Of a stretch of DNA of 64,000 nucleotides, positions 59,774 through 64,000 are shown piece after piece. The translations under genes were made by a program, and so were the position numbers. Each line of letters opens with the position of its first letter. Within the stretch, counting starts at the first letter, position 1. Origin of the DNA: Oscillospiraceae bacterium (lineage in GTDB: Bacteria; Bacillota; Clostridia; Oscillospirales; Ruminococcaceae); NCBI GenBank assembly GCA_015067025.1, contig SVNC01000002.1:1-64000 (forward strand), written 5' to 3'. The notes below the pieces were generated by a model. It saw only the letters and a program-made list of their open reading frames with translations, had not been told where the DNA came from and searched no databases.

Positions 59774-62746
59774 ATGAAGACAGGATTATTAAAAGTTTTT
59801 GCGGGGGTTATGACTGCGGCGATGCTTTTATCCAATGTGGTAGCATACGCAGAGGAAGCAACTGATACGACAAGTGGTAATGTCAGCGGTGAAGTTTCTG
59901 AAGAGGAAAGCGAAGAAACGACGCCGCAGATAATTAAACCAATGTTATCACTTCCCGAGAATTTACGTGCAACGATACTCAATATCGGAGATATTTCGGA
60001 AGAAGACTATGAGAAACAGCTTGCTGAGAAGTTAGATGAGCTGGCGTCTTATGGTCTTAACGGCGTTTATATTTCTCCTTATGGAGACGTTTCTTGTTTT
60101 GATACAAATATGAACAATGAGAACGACAGACTTAAGAAAACTCTTGAAACTGTTTCAAAATACGGATTACAGAAGTTTGTTTATTTTGATATATCAAAGG
60201 TGCTTGAGTCGTGTCCTGATACAGAATACAAGAATGATTATCTTGTAAGCGAAGCACATAAGTTTGCGTTGAAATATCCTTGCAATGGTATTATTCTGAC
60301 TGGATTTTATGGTGAAAATACGAATGAATACTATGAAGAATATATGAAAACCGGCTCTGGTATCGGTTATAAAAACTGGCTTTATGATGTTATCGAATCA
60401 CGTTTTAAAATGGTTTGTGATGTTATTCACCTTACCGATAATACAATTGCAGTCGGTTTAGACGCATCCGATGTATGGGCAAATGCAGAAACGGACGAAA
60501 GAGGTTCTGAAACATATTCGGACTTTGAAGCACTGAAAGATGGCTTTGCAGACACAAAAACTTACATAGAAAAGAAATATGTGGATTTTATCTCAGCGGA
60601 TGCTTCGGGTTCGATAACCGATGAAATCATTCCCTTTGAAACGGTAACAGGCTGGTGGGATTCTTTGTCTGTTACAACAGGTGTTCCTGTGTATTTTGTT
60701 CATCATAATGAAAAATTAGGAATGGAAGACGGGTGGCTCTCTGAAGACCAATTGTTAAAGCAGATGGCGATTGTAGATGCTTATGACAACTGTAATGGCA
60801 GCATATTTTACTCTCTTGAATCGCTTGCAGAAAATGCAATGGGCACAACAGATACACTTGTGAAATATTTTAACGAACAAATCAACGTTGATAGTCTTTT
60901 TGAAGAACTGGTGATGACCTCTCCTTATTACCTCAATTACTCAACGGATGAACCCTCTGCAACCTTTATGGGTACGTTTGATGAAAACTTTGATGTTTAC
61001 TTTGATGGCGAAAAACTTGAACTGAACGAAGCAGGCAACTTCTACTTTGAAAAGCCTCTTGAAATTGGTATGAATACGTTCTCTATCAGTCATAAGGATA
61101 AATATCTTTATTATAATATTGAAAGAAGGATAAACGTACTTAAATCTGTTGGTTCGGCAATTTCTGAAGGTAAGGTAATGCATGTCGATGGAGAAACGTA
61201 TATCTCCGTTCTTGCCGTTGCTTACAAGGGTGCAAATGTAACTGCTACGATCAATGGTACAACCATTAAGCTTAAGGAAAATACAAAGAGCGATGACGTT
61301 GATATCAACTCATCATATGCATCCTTTACCGGAAAGTACAAAGTTCCGAAAGGCATAATAGGTGAAGAGCAGTATCTTGGCAATATAGAAATTACCGCTT
61401 CGTATTCAGGATATTCACGCACATATATCGGTGCTGAGGTTATTGTAAATAAAGTAGAGCCTCCTAAGGAAGAGGTTAAGATAGAAACAGAAATTCCGGA
61501 AGATCAGAGCTCTTTCGGAACAGGCGAGATAGTTGGTACTTTGTCAGCCGGTATAACCGAAGACAAGCAGGTATCTTTTATAAAGATTAACAAGAATTTT
61601 GCATATATTTTCGATGGATATAACACGGACTCTGTAAATCCTCCCGATTGCGGTCAGTTGCCTGAAGGTACGCTTGATTATTATGATGGTGGCTGGGATG
61701 AGTACTACACGACCCTATCAGGCAAGCGTTTCCTTGCAGAAGACTGTGAGCTTGTTGAAGGTGTAGGATTAGGACAAAATCCGCTTTATGTTAATTCGAT
61801 AGGTAATATGGGCGGGGATTCGATTATTTCGATGAAGCTCGAAGATAGGATAACGTTTACTGTAACGCCTATAGGTAACGAATATTATTCAGGATATGAT
61901 GGTGATTTCTATCTCGATGATTTTACCGCTGATTACATCTATATTACTTTTGATAACGTTACGTCTGTAACAGCACTGCCTTCGTTTGAAAACTGCTCTG
62001 TATTCAGTGCAGGAAAGTGGGAGCAGGTTATAGTAGGAGATATACCGAAATTCAGACTTGTATTAAAATTAAGACAGCCGGGAGTTTATGCAGGTAATAG
62101 TGCAACGTATGATGAAGAAGGAAATCTTAACTTCAAATTCCAGATTCTGACCAATGACATAACCAATATGACGGTAGTTATAGATCCCGGTCATGGTAAG
62201 ACTGAGTATGAATGGAACGATCCCGGTGCTATAGGTCATATTGAAGAAGCGGGTGCTAATCTTGCTGTTGCAAAGCTTGTTGAAGCAAAGCTTAAAGCAA
62301 GAGGAGTGAACGTAGTAAGACTCCAGACTGAGAATTACTTCTTTGATACTATAAGACGACCTTACTACGCAAGAGATTATGGATGCGATCTGTATCTTGC
62401 CATCCATTCAAATAAGGCTGGTTCTGAAAGTGCAAGAGGTACCGAGTGTTATTATTATACATCTTATTCTCAGCCGCTTGCTGAAGCGATTACTAACAGT
62501 GTTTCATCCTATTTTACAAATAACGTATATTACGATGGCAAAGACTGCAACAGAGGAGATATGTACAGCTATATGTGGACAACAAAGCAGCAGGATTTCC
62601 CGTCAGTTCTTCTTGAAATGGGATTTGTAAGTAATTACGAAGATGCAATGGCACTTGCAGATCCCAATCATCAGGAAGGAATTGCTCAGGCTATTGTAGA
62701 TGGTATAGTTACTTATCTGCAGAGAAGTGCGATATCCTCTTACTAA
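59774..62746 (+). CDS. secreted N-acetylmuramoyl-L-alanine amidase with an N-terminal GHL10-like barrel
   Basis: A 990-residue exported protein. The signal peptide ends near AYA-EE (about 25). Residues ~55-370 form a barrel similar to the upstream GHL10 protein (LRATILNIGDISEEDYEKQL, GLNGVYISPYGDV), but catalytic positions look eroded. Residues ~380-790 are beta-rich modules. Amidase_3 covers ~800-985, with zinc ligands in DPGHG (D804) and IHSNKAG, and the catalytic Glu in LLEMGFVSN. It cuts the bond between MurNAc and the stem peptide. The fusion suggests a wall-binding or glycan-handling barrel feeding an amidase. GAGGAG before the ATG; 28 bp after the lipoprotein. Confidence 0.88.
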   Translation: MKTGLLKVFAGVMTAAMLLSNVVAYAEEATDTTSGNVSGEVSEEESEETTPQIIKPMLSLPENLRATILNIGDISEEDYEKQLAEKLDELASYGLNGVYISPYGDVSCFDTNMNNENDRLKKTLETVSKYGLQKFVYFDISKVLESCPDTEYKNDYLVSEAHKFALKYPCNGIILTGFYGENTNEYYEEYMKTGSGIGYKNWLYDVIESRFKMVCDVIHLTDNTIAVGLDASDVWANAETDERGSETYSDFEALKDGFADTKTYIEKKYVDFISADASGSITDEIIPFETVTGWWDSLSVTTGVPVYFVHHNEKLGMEDGWLSEDQLLKQMAIVDAYDNCNGSIFYSLESLAENAMGTTDTLVKYFNEQINVDSLFEELVMTSPYYLNYSTDEPSATFMGTFDENFDVYFDGEKLELNEAGNFYFEKPLEIGMNTFSISHKDKYLYYNIERRINVLKSVGSAISEGKVMHVDGETYISVLAVAYKGANVTATINGTTIKLKENTKSDDVDINSSYASFTGKYKVPKGIIGEEQYLGNIEITASYSGYSRTYIGAEVIVNKVEPPKEEVKIETEIPEDQSSFGTGEIVGTLSAGITEDKQVSFIKINKNFAYIFDGYNTDSVNPPDCGQLPEGTLDYYDGGWDEYYTTLSGKRFLAEDCELVEGVGLGQNPLYVNSIGNMGGDSIISMKLEDRITFTVTPIGNEYYSGYDGDFYLDDFTADYIYITFDNVTSVTALPSFENCSVFSAGKWEQVIVGDIPKFRLVLKLRQPGVYAGNSATYDEEGNLNFKFQILTNDITNMTVVIDPGHGKTEYEWNDPGAIGHIEEAGANLAVAKLVEAKLKARGVNVVRLQTENYFFDTIRRPYYARDYGCDLYLAIHSNKAGSESARGTECYYYTSYSQPLAEAITNSVSSYFTNNVYYDGKDCNRGDMYSYMWTTKQQDFPSVLLEMGFVSNYEDAMALADPNHQEGIAQAIVDGIVTYLQRSAISSY

Positions 62747-62784
62747 GTTGTTAAGTAAAATCCGAAAATTTATAACAAAACATC

Positions 62785-62813
62785 TTGCTTTTTTTGAATT
62801 GTTTTGTTATAAT
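62785..62813 (+). promoter_or_regulatory. promoter of the ymdB leader
   Basis: TTGCTT (62785-62790), 17-bp spacer, TATAAT (62808-62813). It opens a ~150-nt leader ending in a terminator before ymdB. Confidence 0.6.
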
Positions 62814-62956
62814 TAAAAAGTGAATAAATTCATAATAACCAACAAAATACTTTTCATTGCAACAACAGATGACTGAATTTATATGCTTGTGATTAGGCCA
62901 TAAGGCTTTAAAACCGCACTATAGGCGACTGTTTTGCTGCAGTCGCCTTATTTTTA
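62814..62956 (+). ncRNA. attenuator-like leader or small RNA upstream of ymdB
   Basis: Between the promoter and ymdB lies a ~135-nt stretch with a small hairpin AGGCC-ataa-GGCTT (62895-62908) and a terminator GGCGACTG (62924-62931)/CAGTCGCC (62940-62947) followed by TTATTTTT. No ORF. A transcript from this promoter should stop before the gene unless read-through is regulated, so it is either a riboswitch-like leader or a stand-alone small RNA. No known riboswitch recognised. Confidence 0.45.
62924..62956 (+). terminator. terminator before ymdB
   Basis: 8-bp GC-rich stem GGCGACTG/CAGTCGCC, 8-nt loop, T-rich tail TTATTTTT; it lies 18 bp before the ymdB start. Confidence 0.75.
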
Positions 62957-62974
62957 AGATTAGGGTGTGCTATA

Positions 62975-63739
62975 TTGAACATATTGTTTATCGGGGATGT
63001 AGTGGGTCAAAAATCCTGTTCTAACCTCAGAGATAAGCTTCCGAAACTGAAAAAAGAATATAATGCAAAGATAGTAATAGTCAACGGGGAAAATTCAGCG
63101 GACGGAAATGGAATAACACCTGTTACTGCAAGATATCTCCTTGATAGCGGAATAGATGTTATAACCACGGGTAATCATTGTTTCAGAAGAAAAGAAATGG
63201 ATGCTTTTTATGAAGAAAGCGATATTGTTCTTCGTCCTGCAAATTATCCTGATACTGTTGTCGGAAAAGGATACACGGTGCTTGATTTCGGGTCGTACTC
63301 GGTTGCAGTTATAAATCTGCTTGGTACAGTCTATATGCAGAATCTTGAGAATCCTTTTTTCTGTATCGACAGAATTTTAGATGAGATAAAAGCTAAAACG
63401 ATAATTGTGGATTTTCATGCTGAGGCCACTTCTGAGAAAAGAGCGATGGGGCATTATCTCGCAGGCAGAGTATCTGCTGTGTTAGGTACTCATACTCATG
63501 TACAGACGGCGGATGAGGAGATACTTGGTAATCATACGGGTTACATAACTGACGTCGGAATGACGGGTGTTATAGATTCTGTCCTTGGCATAAAGAAGGA
63601 GATTATCATAAACAATATGATAACAGGCTATCCGCAACGCTACGATTACGCACAAGGAGAGCAGTTCGTTTGCGGTGTCGTACTTGAAATTGATGAAAAA
63701 AGCGGCATTTGCAGTTCGATAAAAAGAATTAAATGCTGA
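62975..63739 (+). CDS. ymdB: YmdB family metallophosphoesterase
   Basis: A 254-residue phosphodiesterase. The TTG start gives MNILFIGDVVGQKS, the exact family opening, with AGGGTG upstream. Metal ligands are in GDVVG, VNGENSADGNGIT, TTGNHCF, DFHAEATSEK and LGTHTHVQTAD. In Bacillus the homologue is a 2',3'-cyclic nucleotide phosphodiesterase affecting RNA levels and biofilm or sporulation choice. It precedes spoVS, as in Bacillus. Confidence 0.93.
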   Translation: MNILFIGDVVGQKSCSNLRDKLPKLKKEYNAKIVIVNGENSADGNGITPVTARYLLDSGIDVITTGNHCFRRKEMDAFYEESDIVLRPANYPDTVVGKGYTVLDFGSYSVAVINLLGTVYMQNLENPFFCIDRILDEIKAKTIIVDFHAEATSEKRAMGHYLAGRVSAVLGTHTHVQTADEEILGNHTGYITDVGMTGVIDSVLGIKKEIIINNMITGYPQRYDYAQGEQFVCGVVLEIDEKSGICSSIKRIKC

Positions 63740-63788
63740 TAAAATTTTTACATTATTTATTTTTTAAATTATATGGAGGGTAAGAAAA

Positions 63789-64000
63789 ATGGAAGTTGTT
63801 AAGGTTTCGGCTAAATCTGTTCCTAAGTCAGTTGCAGGAGCTATCGCCGCAGTAATCCGTGAAAACGGAGAGGTTGAGGTACAGGCAGTTGGGGCGGGAG
63901 CGTCTAACCAGGCTGTAAAGGCTATTGCTATTTCGAGAAGCTATATGGCCTTATCAGGTGATGATATTGTTTGTATACCTGCATTTACAACAGTTAATAT
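63789..64000 (+). CDS. spoVS: stage V sporulation protein S (partial)
   Basis: The first ~70 residues of the ~86-residue Alba-like protein are present: MEVVKVSAKSVPKSVAGAIA, ENGEVEVQAVGAGASNQAVK and ALSGDDIVCIPAF are highly conserved. GGAGGG lies 9-10 bases before the ATG. It is needed for spore coat assembly in Bacillus. The gene runs off the window end. Confidence 0.95.
   Translation, partial: MEVVKVSAKSVPKSVAGAIAAVIRENGEVEVQAVGAGASNQAVKAIAISRSYMALSGDDIVCIPAFTTVN

Overview
The window reads as chromosomal DNA of an AT-rich, Gram-positive, endospore-forming anaerobe of the class Clostridia, probably of the Ruminococcaceae/Oscillospirales type. This is inferred from gene content: Spo0A, SpoIVB and SpoVS (sporulation), desulfoferrodoxin and Rex (anaerobic redox life), a T-box leader, an ECF transporter core, and dgt-dnaG-rpoD. 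Promoters are mostly sigma-A type with 17-bp spacers. Most of the window is core genome; accessory material clusters around the tRNA genes.

Left edge to 3.4 kb is an accessory patch. Two minus-strand genes of unknown function, one with an RNHNAH (HEPN-like) motif and one with an internal two-fold repeat, lie beside a tRNA-Pro(TGG) gene. That tRNA sits behind two ~198-bp tandem units, each starting with a broken 5' half of a different tRNA-Pro, and the only consensus promoter is ~420 bp upstream. From 3.4 to 14.7 kb come an EAL-domain protein with a repeat-rich tail, a peptide deformylase, a three-gene ABC exporter whose second permease has an in-frame stop, an OmpR-type two-component system, and an ApbE/NusG-II/Gx-transporter operon.

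From 14.8 to 28.4 kb a long plus-strand housekeeping run carries ruvCAB, glmM, a methyltransferase, ecfA1-ecfA2-ecfT, truA, a membrane-anchored DUF5711-like protein, cvpA, a ClpE-like unfoldase and a ymfI-like reductase. From 28.5 to 36.1 kb are spo0A-spoIVB, a GT4 glycosyltransferase, tRNA-Leu and tRNA-Ser, a small decayed HK97-type prophage piece, pyrE and a second tRNA-Pro locus with its own truncated tRNA fragment. From 35.8 to 41.1 kb a T-box-controlled operon (ridA-leuA-leuC-leuD-leuB) makes leucine.

From 41.1 to 44.5 kb is an oxidative-stress cluster (VOC protein, Bcp peroxiredoxin, superoxide reductase, TrxB, Crp/Fnr regulator, TrxA). From 45.4 to 49.7 kb dgt-dnaG-rpoD-rrf2 run together. 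From 49.8 to 53.8 kb lies uvrC-rsmD-coaD-(coiled-coil protein)-yigZ, then acn-icd-rex, joining the oxidative citrate branch to an NADH sensor. The right end holds two secreted cell-wall proteins sharing a GHL10-like barrel, then ymdB behind an attenuator-like leader and the start of spoVS.

No CRISPR array, complete insertion sequence, rRNA gene or replication origin was seen. The strongest candidates for undescribed biology are the two-gene HEPN-like locus, the tRNA-Pro arrays with alternative hairpins, the EAL/repeat fusion, and a palindrome centred about -41 of the trxA promoter next to the Crp/Fnr gene.
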